Part shown: positions 15,325 through 23,103 of the stretch, one piece after another | Numbering within the stretch: position 1 is the stretch's first letter | Layout: each line of letters begins with the position of its first letter | NCBI GenBank assembly: GCA_964533145.1 | Contig: CAZHLG010000012.1 | Span: 1 to 32,775 of the forward strand | DNA: 32,775 nt | Direction: 5' to 3' | Source: CAITQP01 sp964533145 | Lineage (GTDB): Bacteria; Patescibacteriota; Minisyncoccia; Phycocordibacterales; UBA9973 | Notes under the pieces: generated by a model | Databases searched by the model: none | What the model was told of the DNA's origin: nothing | The model's input: only the letters and a program-made list of their open reading frames with translations | Made by a program: the position numbers and the translations under genes

Positions 15325-17253
15325 ATGTGGATACTCGAGGTCGTTCCGCTCAAGCGCGGCATCCCAAAAGAAGCGCTCTCGTATTTCTCCCCCGAACAGA
15401 TACCCGAGGGTTCCGTCGTTTCGGTGCCAGTGCGCAGCAAGCCCGTTGATGCGGTCATCGTCTCATGCCGCGACGCTCGCGAAGAAAAGGCCGCCATCAA
15501 GTCAGGGACATTCGCCCTTAAAAAGATCCTCAAGCGCAAGGACGGCTCGCCCGTCCCCGCGCATATTTTCGAAGCGAGCCGCCTTGCCGCGCTGTACTAC
15601 CGCGCGCCGCGCGCCGCCATGCTCGACCACTTGGTGCCCGACTATGCGCTGTACGGACTGCTTCCGCATGCGGCTGCGGCGCGTCCGGAGGACGCGCCGC
15701 AGCCCGAACGCCTCGTCTTCCAGGCGCCGCTCGAAGACCGCATCGCGTTCTATCGCACGCTCGTGCGCTCTGCCTTCGCGAAAAAAGAATCCATCACCGT
15801 CGTCGCGCCGACGATAGCCGACTGCGAGCTGTTCGCCGAAGCCATCGCCCGCGGCATCGCCGATTTTGTCGTGACGCTTTCGAGCGACATATCGCAGAAA
15901 AAACTGGCGTCCATCCTCAAAAAACTCGCCGCCGACCCGCATCCGTACGTCATCGTCGCCACGCCATCGTATGCGTCGCTCATGCGGCCCGACACGAGCA
16001 CCATCATTCTCGAACACGAAAGCTCGAGCGCCTACGCTACGCCGACGTCGCCATCGTACGATTTCCGGGTCCTCATGGAGCTGCTCGCCCGCACGGCGGA
16101 CAAGCGGCTCATCCTCGGCGACAGCCTGCTGCGCGTCGAAACGCTCGGACGATACGAATCCAAAGAGTTCGGCGCCGCCGCCCCGGTGACGTTCCGCGCC
16201 TTGGCGCCGATCGAAATCAGCGTCATACCGCACGGCATTCCGGACGAACTGCCGCTCCGTGCGCGCGGCGAACAGATCCCGGCCTTCTCCGAAGAGATGC
16301 GCGCAGTCCTCTCCCGCGCAACGGAACGCAAAGCGCACATCTTCGCCTTTTCGCTGCGGACCGGCCTCGCCACGATCACGCGCTGCCGCGACTGCGGACA
16401 CGTGCTCGCCTGCGATCACTGCGAAGCGCCGCTCGTGCTCTACGCGGGCGGCGGCAAGCGGGTCTTCATCTGCAACAAATGCAAGCGGCACCGGCCGAGC
16501 GAAGCCAAGTGCAAGCGCTGCGGCAGCTGGAACCTCTCCGCCATCGGCACAGGCACGGAATTCGTCGAAGCCGAAGCGGCGCGACTCTTTCCCGATCTGC
16601 CCGTCTTCCGCATCGACCGCGAAGCGACGCCCTCGCGCGCCGATGCCAAGAAGTGCGCGGCGGCATTCGCCGCCGCGCCGGCCGGCCTTCTCGTCGGCAC
16701 GGAAATGGCACTGTTCCATCTCGGCGCCGAAGTGACCGACTCCATCGTCGTATCGTTCGATACGCTCTTCAACATCCCGAGCTACCGCGCCAGCGAACGG
16801 ATCATCGGACTATTCCTTGCCATCGCCGAGCGCACCAAAAACAAATTATACGTCCAGACCAAGCATCCGGACGAGCCGGTCATCGAGCTCATCAAGTCGA
16901 ACAACTACGCCTCGTGGTACCGCAACGAGCTTGCCGAACGCGCCGAATACAACTATCCGCCGGCGAGCACCATCATGAAAATCGTCTGGCAAGGCAAAGA
17001 ATCGGAAAAAGCGGCAGCCAAGGACTACCTCGAGGAACTGCTCGCGCCGTTCTCTCCAGACATATTCGAGAGCTCCGTCGTCTCCAAAGGCAAGCGGCTG
17101 CCCGCCGTGAACGCAATCATCCGCCCGCGCAGGGACGAGTGGTCGCTCTATGCGCTGCTTGACGGCAAAGGCCTCTCCGAAGTCCTGCGCCAAACCCTCG
17201 CCCGCCTGCCCGACGGCGCCACCCTGACCATCAATCCGGACAATCTATTGTGA
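15325..17253 (+). CDS. priA: PriA-like primosomal protein N' with degenerate helicase motifs
   Basis: 642 aa. PriA normally restarts stalled forks as a 3'-to-5' helicase. Visible: the N-terminal 3'-DNA-binding domain (residues 1-105), the eight zinc cysteines in four CxxC pairs (354/357, 363/366, 383/386, 396/399), the GTEM motif at 458-461, RASER at 488-492, and the C-terminal domain (LPAVNAIIRPRRDEWSLYALLD). Missing: Walker A (GxxGxGKT is replaced by APLEDRIAF, residues 134-142), DEEH (now LEHES, 229-233) and the arginine-finger motif VI QxxGRAGR (now AIAERTKNK, 499-507). So the fold is kept but ATP hydrolysis should be lost. The frame is intact over its whole length, so it is not a recent pseudogene. 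It may load the replisome as a structural factor. Confidence 0.9.
   Translation: MWILEVVPLKRGIPKEALSYFSPEQIPEGSVVSVPVRSKPVDAVIVSCRDAREEKAAIKSGTFALKKILKRKDGSPVPAHIFEASRLAALYYRAPRAAMLDHLVPDYALYGLLPHAAAARPEDAPQPERLVFQAPLEDRIAFYRTLVRSAFAKKESITVVAPTIADCELFAEAIARGIADFVVTLSSDISQKKLASILKKLAADPHPYVIVATPSYASLMRPDTSTIILEHESSSAYATPTSPSYDFRVLMELLARTADKRLILGDSLLRVETLGRYESKEFGAAAPVTFRALAPIEISVIPHGIPDELPLRARGEQIPAFSEEMRAVLSRATERKAHIFAFSLRTGLATITRCRDCGHVLACDHCEAPLVLYAGGGKRVFICNKCKRHRPSEAKCKRCGSWNLSAIGTGTEFVEAEAARLFPDLPVFRIDREATPSRADAKKCAAAFAAAPAGLLVGTEMALFHLGAEVTDSIVVSFDTLFNIPSYRASERIIGLFLAIAERTKNKLYVQTKHPDEPVIELIKSNNYASWYRNELAERAEYNYPPASTIMKIVWQGKESEKAAAKDYLEELLAPFSPDIFESSVVSKGKRLPAVNAIIRPRRDEWSLYALLDGKGLSEVLRQTLARLPDGATLTINPDNLL
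15672..15704. repeat. Perfect 15-bp inverted repeat inside priA
   Basis: Arms 15672-15686 and 15690-15704 with loop GGA. It encodes residues about 116-127, a linker between the DNA-binding domain and the helicase fold. Confidence 0.95.
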
Positions 17254-17254
17254 T

Positions 17255-17291
17255 CAAAAAAGCAAAAACCGCCGCCACTTGGCGACGGTTT
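17255..17291. terminator. Terminator hairpin behind priA
   Basis: 11-bp stem (17266-17276 with 17281-17291, one mismatch) and 4-nt loop. The clear U tract is on the minus strand; on the + strand only TTTCG follows, so priA termination may be partial. No minus-strand gene was found upstream to explain that orientation. Confidence 0.6.
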
Positions 17292-17389
17292 CGTAACTCT
17301 TTCGACGCATGGTCGACGAGATGCACGAAGGATAGCGCATGCAGCAGGAAAACGCAACGCAACCGCAGGCATTCGTCCCGCACACGCAG

Positions 17390-17482
17390 AACGTGCTTTC
17401 GGACAGGCCTCGCGCAGCGGCTCGGCCGCGAGCGGCGCTGCCGGCCAGCAGGCCGGACAGCGTTGCCTGCCGAAAGCACGTT
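17390..17482. repeat. 93-nt three-way-junction palindromic element
   Basis: Outer stem of 18 pairs (17390-17408 with 17465-17482) with one bulged A. Inside are two hairpins: a 6-bp CTCGCG/CGCGAG helix (17409-17414 with 17427-17432) and an 11-bp helix with one bulged A and loop AGCA (17436-17446 with 17451-17462). Lies in the 293-nt gap between priA and rpsU; the rest of the gap (17292-17389) shows nothing I can name. Confidence 0.9.
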
Positions 17483-17509
17483 TTGCATATGCGGGGCCGA
17501 TACCATTGC

Positions 17510-17538
17510 TTGCGCTATAGGTTTTCCTGTGGTAATCT
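17510..17538 (+). promoter_or_regulatory. rpsU-ybeY-ftsA promoter (near-leaderless)
   Basis: TTGCGC (17510-17515), 17 bp, TAATCT (17533-17538) with TGG extension. The ATG follows 8 nt after the -10. Confidence 0.6.
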
Positions 17539-17546
17539 GTCCGGGC

Positions 17547-17807
17547 ATGAATAGCAAACCGATCATCGAAGTCAAAAAGGCCGCAAACGAGAGCAACATC
17601 ACCCTCGTCCGCCGCTTTTCCCGCCGCGTCCAGGAGGCCGGCATCATCCGCGCCGTCAAAGGCCGCCGCTACAGCGAGCGCGCCCCGAGCAAGCTCGACC
17701 GCAAGAATTCGGCGGTCAACCGCCTGAAGCGCGGCAAGGAGATCGAGCGTCTCAAGAAGCTCGGCAAGTGGGTTGAGCGCGAAAAGGGCCCGCGCCGCAG
17801 CGCCTAA
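17547..17807 (+). CDS. rpsU: Small ribosomal subunit protein bS21
   Basis: 86 aa from MNSKPIIEV, longer than the usual 58-71 aa because of a basic C-terminal extension. The core VRRFSRRVQEAGIIRAVKGRRYSE is typical of S21, which sits on the 30S platform near the anti-Shine-Dalgarno region. The open frame extends upstream, but homology and the promoter both place the start here. The stop is 4 nt before the ybeY ATG. bS21 helps select SD-led mRNAs in other bacteria, which is interesting given the near-absence of SD sequences here. Confidence 0.9.
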   Translation: MNSKPIIEVKKAANESNITLVRRFSRRVQEAGIIRAVKGRRYSERAPSKLDRKNSAVNRLKRGKEIERLKKLGKWVEREKGPRRSA

Positions 17808-17811
17808 ACGC

Positions 17812-18192
17812 ATGCAGGGCGAGACTTCCATCACCAACAAGACGAACGGCACGCTTCCCCGCGTGCCGTTTGCGCGTATCAAGGACGCGATCCTGGGCAG
17901 CAGCTATTCGCTCTCGGTCGCCATCGTACCGCCGCGCGAATCGCACCGGCTCAACCTCGCATTCCGCGGAAAGGACAACCCGACGAACGTGCTCTCCTTC
18001 CCATACTCGGAGCAGTCCGGCGAACTCGTGCTCGATCTCACGACTTCAAAAAAACAGGCGCCCGATTTCGACATGCCGTTCACAAGATTCATCACGTATC
18101 TCGTTATCCACGGCATGCTCCATTTGAAAGGAATGGATCACGGGAGTACAATGGAACGCGAAGAGAAAAAATTTCTTAAAATTTTTTCTTAA
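17812..18192 (+). CDS. ybeY: Endoribonuclease YbeY (rRNA maturation factor)
   Basis: 126 aa from MQGETSITN, shorter than E. coli (155). Zinc-dependent RNase for 16S rRNA 3'-end maturation and 70S quality control. The metal motif HGMLHLKGMDH gives H100, H104 and H110; the upstream NPTNVLSFPY is the second family signature. 4 nt after rpsU and 6 nt before ftsA, so the three genes form one operon. Confidence 0.95.
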   Translation: MQGETSITNKTNGTLPRVPFARIKDAILGSSYSLSVAIVPPRESHRLNLAFRGKDNPTNVLSFPYSEQSGELVLDLTTSKKQAPDFDMPFTRFITYLVIHGMLHLKGMDHGSTMEREEKKFLKIFS

Positions 18193-18198
18193 GCATCC

Positions 18199-19359
18199 AT
18201 GGCACGAAACACCATCACCGTCGGAATCGACCTCGGATCGGCCGTCACGCGCTGCGCCGTTTTTTCCTGGGCGCCCGGCGCGGAGATCCCCGAGACGATC
18301 GCGGCGGTCAGCGTGCCCACGCGCGGCATGCGGCACGGCTACATCGTCAATCTCGCTGACGCAAGCGAGACCATCGCCCGCGCAGCCGCCGCAGCCTCGC
18401 AGCAGTGCGGCATCGCCATCAAGCGCGCCGCGTTCTCGCTCGGCGGCACAAGCCTCGCGGCCGAATCCGGCGCAGGCAGCGCCATCATCTCGAAATCGGA
18501 CGGCGAGGTGACGCCGTTCGACGTCAAAACAGCCCTGCAGAACGCCGAAGAATCCCTTGAGCTGCGAAACCGCAAAGTCATCCATTCCGCTCCTGTATCG
18601 TGGAAACTCGACGGCAAGGAACTCCCGAGCAAACCCGAGGGCATGCATGGTGTAAAGCTCGAGGTCAAAATGCTGTTCGTGACCTGCCTGTCGCAGCACC
18701 TCGACGACCTGCTCTCAGCCGCCGGCGATGCCGGCATCGAGGTGGTCGACGTCATTCCTTCATCCATCGCAGCAAGCTCCATCGCGCTTTCGGACAGGCA
18801 GCGCGCCGTGGGTGTGCTGCTCGCAAACATCGGCGCCGAGACCGTATCGATCGCCGTGTTCGAGAATTCGTCGCTCATCGGCCTTTCCGTCTTTCCTGTC
18901 GGCTCGACCAACATCACGAACGACATCGCTCTCGGCTTCCGCGTCTCGCTCGACGAAGCCGAAAACATCAAGACCGGCGGCTCGATCAGCGCGAACTACC
19001 CGCGCCGCAAAGTCGACGACATCATCGAAGCGCGCCTCTCGGACATCTTCGAGCTCATCGACGGCTATCTCAAGAAGATCAAGCGCAGCGGCCTCCTGCC
19101 TGCCGGCATCGTCATCACCGGCGGCGGCGCGGGACATGCGCTCGTGGAAGGCCTTGCCAAAGATATGCTCCGCCTTCCCTCGCGCATCGGTGCCGAAAGC
19201 CTGCTCGGCCAAATGAAAGGTCCGGTCCGCGACTCGTCCTGGTATGTAGCCTTCGGTCTCGGCTTCATGGCCAAGACTGGCGCCGGCAGCGAAAACCGCA
19301 CGCGCGGAGCCGGCATGCGCGGCCTGTTCAAAGAATTCCTCCGGCAGTTCCTGCCATAG
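18199..19359 (+). CDS. ftsA: Cell division protein FtsA
   Basis: 386 aa. Actin-fold protein that tethers FtsZ to the membrane. Phosphate-1 GIDLGSAVTRCAV (9-21), the inserted 1C subdomain region, phosphate-2 LLANIGAETVSIAVF and the adenosine motif VITGGGAGH are present. The last residues (GLFKEFLRQFLP) form the amphipathic membrane-targeting helix. Ends the rpsU operon with a strong hairpin. Unlike most bacteria, ftsZ does not follow directly: a minus-strand gene lies between them. Confidence 0.95.
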   Translation: MARNTITVGIDLGSAVTRCAVFSWAPGAEIPETIAAVSVPTRGMRHGYIVNLADASETIARAAAAASQQCGIAIKRAAFSLGGTSLAAESGAGSAIISKSDGEVTPFDVKTALQNAEESLELRNRKVIHSAPVSWKLDGKELPSKPEGMHGVKLEVKMLFVTCLSQHLDDLLSAAGDAGIEVVDVIPSSIAASSIALSDRQRAVGVLLANIGAETVSIAVFENSSLIGLSVFPVGSTNITNDIALGFRVSLDEAENIKTGGSISANYPRRKVDDIIEARLSDIFELIDGYLKKIKRSGLLPAGIVITGGGAGHALVEGLAKDMLRLPSRIGAESLLGQMKGPVRDSSWYVAFGLGFMAKTGAGSENRTRGAGMRGLFKEFLRQFLP

Positions 19360-19389
19360 AAAAACCGCTCACTGCTGAGCGGTTTTTTT
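19360..19389. terminator. Bidirectional terminator between ftsA and the 193-aa gene
   Basis: 12-bp perfect stem with 4-nt loop CTGC; seven T after it on the + strand, TTTTTC on the minus strand. Serves both convergent genes. Confidence 0.92.
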
Positions 19390-19398
19390 GAGAAGCAT

Positions 19399-19980
19399 TC
19401 ATTGCTTCCTGATCTCTTGTTCGATACTCTGCAATTCTTCGCTGGCCGATTCGATGTCCTTTTGCTCAACGGCAAGCGGAGTCTGGCCTTTGGGGTAATG
19501 CCGAAGATAGTGGTCTTCATCCACAGCAACGATCTGTTCAGGAAAGGCGACTTCGGGCTCAACCTCTCCTTCAAGTCCGATGAACAGAGCGGCCAGATTG
19601 TTGAACGTCAGCTGCTTGTACTTGAACATGAGCAAGATGCATTCAATGCCGTAGAAACAGTTCCGCTGAGCAGGTGTTTTGCTCTTGATCTTGTCGTCAA
19701 ACTTGACGACGCATGCGACGAACGTGTTGATGACCGACTTGATCTCGTCAGGGAGCTCCCGGGCATAAATGGCATCATGGCACTGACTCTGCAAATTGCG
19801 TTCCCGGTCGAGGAACGACGCCGGAAACACGCCGGTCTCTCCTCCTTTGATCATAAGCTCGGAGAGTCGCATCAGGAACGTCACTCTGCTGACAGAGTAC
19901 TTCTTCGACAGATCGTGCATTTCTTCCAATATCGGAGTCACTTCGGTGACAAAATCCGAAAAATCCAAAAATTTCTTCAT
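19399..19980 (-). CDS. Hypothetical protein, 193 aa, between ftsA and ftsZ
   Basis: Not recognised. Soluble, acidic, mostly helical; no signal peptide or TM segment. The N-terminus (MKKFLDFSDFVTEVTPILEEMHDLSKKY) is coiled-coil-like, the middle has CxxxF segments (FVACVVKFDD, NCFYGIECILLMF), and the C-terminal 45 residues are strongly acidic with EEL/IEQEI heptads. It is transcribed against ftsA/ftsZ, from its own promoter, divergent from ftsZ. A part in division is suggested only by its position. Confidence 0.8.
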   Translation of the reverse strand: MKKFLDFSDFVTEVTPILEEMHDLSKKYSVSRVTFLMRLSELMIKGGETGVFPASFLDRERNLQSQCHDAIYARELPDEIKSVINTFVACVVKFDDKIKSKTPAQRNCFYGIECILLMFKYKQLTFNNLAALFIGLEGEVEPEVAFPEQIVAVDEDHYLRHYPKGQTPLAVEQKDIESASEELQSIEQEIRKQ

Positions 19981-20019
19981 ATGAGTTCTTTTTAAATGTT
20001 CAAAAAAGTTTTCGCCAAA

Positions 20020-20047
20020 ATTCTAAACTAATTCTAAACTCTGTCAA
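20020..20047 (-). promoter_or_regulatory. Promoter of the 193-aa gene with direct repeats
   Basis: TTGACA (20042-20047), 16 bp, TAGAAT (20020-20025). The sequence GTTTAGAAT occurs twice in tandem (11-bp period) across spacer and -10, a possible operator. A similar tandem lies at 3904-3922 upstream of the SpvB/RHS gene. Confidence 0.7.
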
Positions 20048-20063
20048 TAGCAGTTTTGCAGGA

Positions 20064-20091
20064 TTTGCTTTTCCTTAAAATCTGCTAGAAT
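20064..20091 (+). promoter_or_regulatory. ftsZ-trxB promoter
   Basis: Extended -10 TGC-TAGAAT (20083-20091); possible -35 TTTGCT at 20064-20069 with 16-bp spacer. Leader about 75 nt, pyrimidine-rich, without SD. Confidence 0.6.
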
Positions 20092-20173
20092 GTCCGCAGT
20101 TTCCCCGTGCCTTTTAGTCCGAAAAGACCCTTTAGCCCGCATCCGGCCCGCATCCGAATGCCCCTTATCCCCT

Positions 20174-21397
20174 ATGGCAAAAATCAACCCTGAGATCGAG
20201 ACGTTCGCCCGCATCAAGGTCATCGGCGTGGGCGGATCCGGCAAAAACGCCATCAACCACATGATCAACGCCAAGGTGCGCGGCGTTGAGTTCATCGTGA
20301 TGAACACGGACACGCAAGACCTCCACAATTCCCTCGCCGACAAGAAAATCCACATCGGCAAGAACCTCACGCGCGGCCTCGGCGCCGGCATGAACCCGGA
20401 CATCGGCAAGCGCGCAGCGGAAGAGACCAAGGCGGAGATCCAGGACACCATCAAGGGAGCAGATATGGTCTTCATCGCCTGCGGCATGGGTGGCGGCACA
20501 GGTACGGGCGCAGCGCCGATCGTCGCACGCTCCTCCAAGGAACAGGGAGTCCTCACCGTCGCCGTCGTCACCAAGCCGTTCTTCTTCGAAGGCAATCAGC
20601 GCATGCGCATCGCCGAAGACGGCCTCCGCGAGCTCGAAAAGGAAGTCGATGCCATCATCGTCATCCCGAACGACAAGCTCATGCAGATCGCTGGCAAGGA
20701 CATGGGCTTCGCCGACGCGTTCGCGCTCTGCGACAGCGTGCTCCAGCAGGCGGTCGAGGGCATCTCCGACCTCATCACGACGCCGGGCATCATCAACGTC
20801 GACTTTGCCGACATCAAGGCCATCATGTCCGACACGGGCAGCGCGCTCATGGGTATCGGCATGGGTTCGGGCGAAGGACGCGCGGCCAAGGCAGCGACGG
20901 AGGCCATCAACTCCCCGCTCCTTGAGCTCTCCATCAACGGTGCCCGCGGCGTGCTCTTCGCGATCTCCGGCGGCGACGACCTCACCATCCACGAGATCCA
21001 GGAAGCGGCCAAGGTCATCACCGAATCCATCGACAAGGAGGCCAAGGTCATCTTCGGCACCATCCGCGACGACCGCCTGAAAAAAGGCGAGGTCAAGGTG
21101 ACGGTCATCGCGACCGGATTCCCGGCGGACGTCCAGCGCCGTTCCATGTACACGCAGCCTGAGCGCACCCAGACGATCAGCTTCGCATCCTCCGCTCCAA
21201 AAGAAGAGAAGCAGCCGGAAATCCCCGCAAAGAAAGAGCAGCCTGCCGTACAGCAGAACGTCCCGATGGCAAGCGACTTCGTCAAACGCCCAGAGAAAGC
21301 CGAAAAGGGCGAGATCAACAACGACATCCCTTCGTTCGGCGACGACACGGACGACTGGAGCGCCGTACCGGCATTCCTCCGCCGCCCCAAGAAGTAG
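20174..21397 (+). CDS. ftsZ: Cell division GTPase FtsZ
   Basis: 407 aa from MAKINPEIE. Tubulin-like GTPase that forms the Z ring. Nucleotide-binding start VIGVGGSGKNAINHM (about 16-30), tubulin signature GGGTGTG at 106-112, T7 loop with NVDFADIKAIM, then a linker of about 80 variable residues rich in Glu/Lys/Gln and the C-terminal peptide VPAFLRRPKK that binds FtsA. All catalytic motifs are intact. 10 nt before trxB, so they form an operon, an unusual pairing. Confidence 0.98.
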   Translation: MAKINPEIETFARIKVIGVGGSGKNAINHMINAKVRGVEFIVMNTDTQDLHNSLADKKIHIGKNLTRGLGAGMNPDIGKRAAEETKAEIQDTIKGADMVFIACGMGGGTGTGAAPIVARSSKEQGVLTVAVVTKPFFFEGNQRMRIAEDGLRELEKEVDAIIVIPNDKLMQIAGKDMGFADAFALCDSVLQQAVEGISDLITTPGIINVDFADIKAIMSDTGSALMGIGMGSGEGRAAKAATEAINSPLLELSINGARGVLFAISGGDDLTIHEIQEAAKVITESIDKEAKVIFGTIRDDRLKKGEVKVTVIATGFPADVQRRSMYTQPERTQTISFASSAPKEEKQPEIPAKKEQPAVQQNVPMASDFVKRPEKAEKGEINNDIPSFGDDTDDWSAVPAFLRRPKK

Positions 21398-21407
21398 CCA
21401 TACCGCG

Positions 21408-22334
21408 ATGACCTACGACCTCATCATCATCGGCGGCGGCCCCGCAGCAAGCGCGGCAGCCGTATACGCAGCCCGCAAGCGCCTCACGACGGCGCTTATT
21501 GCGGCAGAATTCGGCGGACAGTCCGTCGTCTCGACCGACATCCAGAACTGGATCGGCACGCCGCATATCTCGGGCGCAGACCTCGCCAAGAGCTTCAAGA
21601 CGCACGTATCCGAGTACGCCGGCGAATTCCTCACGATCCTCGAAGGAGCGTGGGTCACGGGCATTTCCGGCGCGGCCGGCGCCTTCAGCGTGGCCATGGA
21701 CGGCAAGGAGCCTCTCGCCGGCCGCGCCGTGCTCATCGCCACCGGATCGAAGCGCCGCCAGCTCGAGATTCCGGGCGCAGCCGAATACGAGCATAAAGGC
21801 CTCACCTACTGCGCCTCCTGCGACGGCCCGATGTTCGCCGGCCAGGACGCCATCGTCGTCGGCGGCGGCAACGCCGCGTTCGAAACGGCCGCCCAGCTGC
21901 TCGCCTACTGCTCGAGCGTCACCCTCGTGAACCGCAGCGCGACATTCCGCGCGGATGAGATCACGGTCCAACAGACGCTGAAAGACCCGAAATTCAAAGC
22001 CGTGACCGAGGTCACGATGCTCGCCGTCGAAGGCGGAGACTTCGTGGACGGCATGCGCGTCAAGCACAAAGACGGCACGGAGGAGAAGCTCCCCGCCGCA
22101 GGCATCTTCGTCGAGATCGGCCAGCTGCCGAGTTCGGCCTTCGTCAAAGGATTCGTGGATACCACCGACACCGGCTGCATCAAGATCGACCCGCGCACGC
22201 AGGCAACGAACGTCACGGGCGTCTGGGCCGCAGGAGACGTGACCGACGTGCTCTACCACCAGAACAACATCGCCGCCGGAGACGCGGTCCGCGCCCTCGA
22301 AGACATCTACATCTGGCTCCATAAAAACAAGTAG
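21408..22334 (+). CDS. trxB: Thioredoxin reductase (NADPH, FAD)
   Basis: 308 aa. Transfers electrons from NADPH via FAD to thioredoxin. FAD motif IIIGGGPAASAAAVYAAR (6-23), redox pair C135/C138 in CASCDG (usually CATCDG), NADPH motif VVGGGNAAFETA (about 151-162), and the second FAD motif GVWAAGDVTD near the C-terminus. Its likely partners here are a thioredoxin or glutaredoxin elsewhere and the CxxC tail of NrdA. The stop is 6 nt before the promoter of the next gene. Confidence 0.95.
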   Translation: MTYDLIIIGGGPAASAAAVYAARKRLTTALIAAEFGGQSVVSTDIQNWIGTPHISGADLAKSFKTHVSEYAGEFLTILEGAWVTGISGAAGAFSVAMDGKEPLAGRAVLIATGSKRRQLEIPGAAEYEHKGLTYCASCDGPMFAGQDAIVVGGGNAAFETAAQLLAYCSSVTLVNRSATFRADEITVQQTLKDPKFKAVTEVTMLAVEGGDFVDGMRVKHKDGTEEKLPAAGIFVEIGQLPSSAFVKGFVDTTDTGCIKIDPRTQATNVTGVWAAGDVTDVLYHQNNIAAGDAVRALEDIYIWLHKNK

Positions 22335-22340
22335 TCATAT

Positions 22341-22370
22341 TTGACAGACAGCGGTCAAAAACGGTATGGT
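22341..22370 (+). promoter_or_regulatory. Promoter of the 117-aa membrane protein gene
   Basis: TTGACA (22341-22346), 18 bp, TATGGT (22365-22370). The predicted start site lies behind the ATG at 22366, which rules that ATG out and supports the one at 22396. Confidence 0.7.
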
Positions 22371-22395
22371 AAATGCAACCAAACCGTTATTTGTT

Positions 22396-22749
22396 ATGCA
22401 ACAAGCAACAATTCAAGCCTCACTTGCAGGCAGAGTATCGGAGTACAAGCTGGCATGGCTTTTTGCCCTCCTGCTTGCCGCGGGAAACTTCGTGTTCGCA
22501 TTCGTTCGCCTCATGTGCGTCGATTCCGGGAACGCGCAAGCCGCTTTGTTCGTAGCCATGCTGATCCATGCGTATGTCGGATCGCTCTGCGGCTCAAAGA
22601 CGCTCGCCGTGTACAAGCTTCGCACATCCGTGATCGAAGACACGATTCCCGCCGAAGTCCCGAGTCTCAGGACGTATTATGTTTTTCTTGGGATACTTAT
22701 GCTGTTCCTGATCGTTCACCTCATAGGAGCCATCTCTGGATTCCTATAA
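22396..22749 (+). CDS. Three-TM membrane protein, 117 aa
   Basis: Not recognised. Hydrophobic helices at about 18-39, 50-70 and 93-116, with a short polar loop of charged residues between the second and third (KLRTSVIEDTIPAEVPS). No metal or catalytic motif. Transcribed alone from its own promoter to a strong terminator. The GC content still matches the core genome; the AT-rich stretch starts after it. Confidence 0.78.
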   Translation: MQQATIQASLAGRVSEYKLAWLFALLLAAGNFVFAFVRLMCVDSGNAQAALFVAMLIHAYVGSLCGSKTLAVYKLRTSVIEDTIPAEVPSLRTYYVFLGILMLFLIVHLIGAISGFL

Positions 22750-22759
22750 CCACCACACC

Positions 22760-22785
22760 AGACACCCCTCACGGGGTGTCTTTTT
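22760..22785 (+). terminator. Terminator of the 117-aa gene
   Basis: 9-bp perfect stem AGACACCCC/GGGGTGTCT, loop TCAC, T tract. Confidence 0.92.
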
Positions 22786-22818
22786 CATGCAGGTCATTCA
22801 CTTTTTCCCGATCGAGTT

Positions 22819-22977
22819 TTAATATACTTTAAGGATATCCTGAAACGACACCAAAATATCCTTACAAATCAATGCGTCACGTTTGGTGAGCCATTCGCAG
22901 ATAGAACCTCGTAGTTCCTTACCCCGCAAGGCGGTTTCTAACTCGGACAGTACACCACACTGACCCTTCTCGTGCGT
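22819..22977 (-). pseudogene. ORF remnant, about 52 codons
   Basis: Between in-frame stops TAG (22980-22978) and TAA (22821-22819) one minus frame reads THEKGQCGVLSELETALRGK and continues with ELRGSICEWLTKRDALICKD, then ILVSFQDILKVY. The composition is protein-like, but there is no ATG or GTG start and no promoter. Before the TAG the same frame continues (SKRCHFCHFL). Either the tail of a decayed gene or chance. The rest of 22786-23067 shows only a tandem 9-bp repeat. Confidence 0.35.
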
Positions 22978-22982
22978 CTATA

Positions 22983-23000
22983 AAAAGTGACAAAAGTGAC
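22983..23000. repeat. Tandem 9-bp repeat AAAAGTGAC x2
   Basis: Two head-to-tail copies (22983-22991, 22992-23000), about 70 bp upstream of the promoter of the 106-aa gene. Could be an operator; no other copy noticed. Confidence 0.6.
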
Positions 23001-23067
23001 ACCGTTTAGACCAAAAAGATTACATATTGCTGTAATTATAGCTTATTTTGTATGGCCGTTTTTGATA

Positions 23068-23097
23068 TTGACAAATATGTATATTATGTAGTATAAT
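23068..23097 (+). promoter_or_regulatory. Promoter of the 106-aa gene
   Basis: TTGACA (23068-23073), 18 bp, TATAAT (23092-23097). Confidence 0.88.
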
Positions 23098-23103
23098 GTA
23101 AGT

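Noticed and set aside
17390..17482. Integron attC site
   Set aside because: Long palindrome with bulged bases, but the GTTRRRY/RYYYAAC ends are missing and no integrase or cassette array is present.
17231..17659. 142-codon minus frame across the priA-rpsU gap
   Set aside because: It runs antisense through rpsU, through the three-way-junction palindrome and into the terminator; not a gene.
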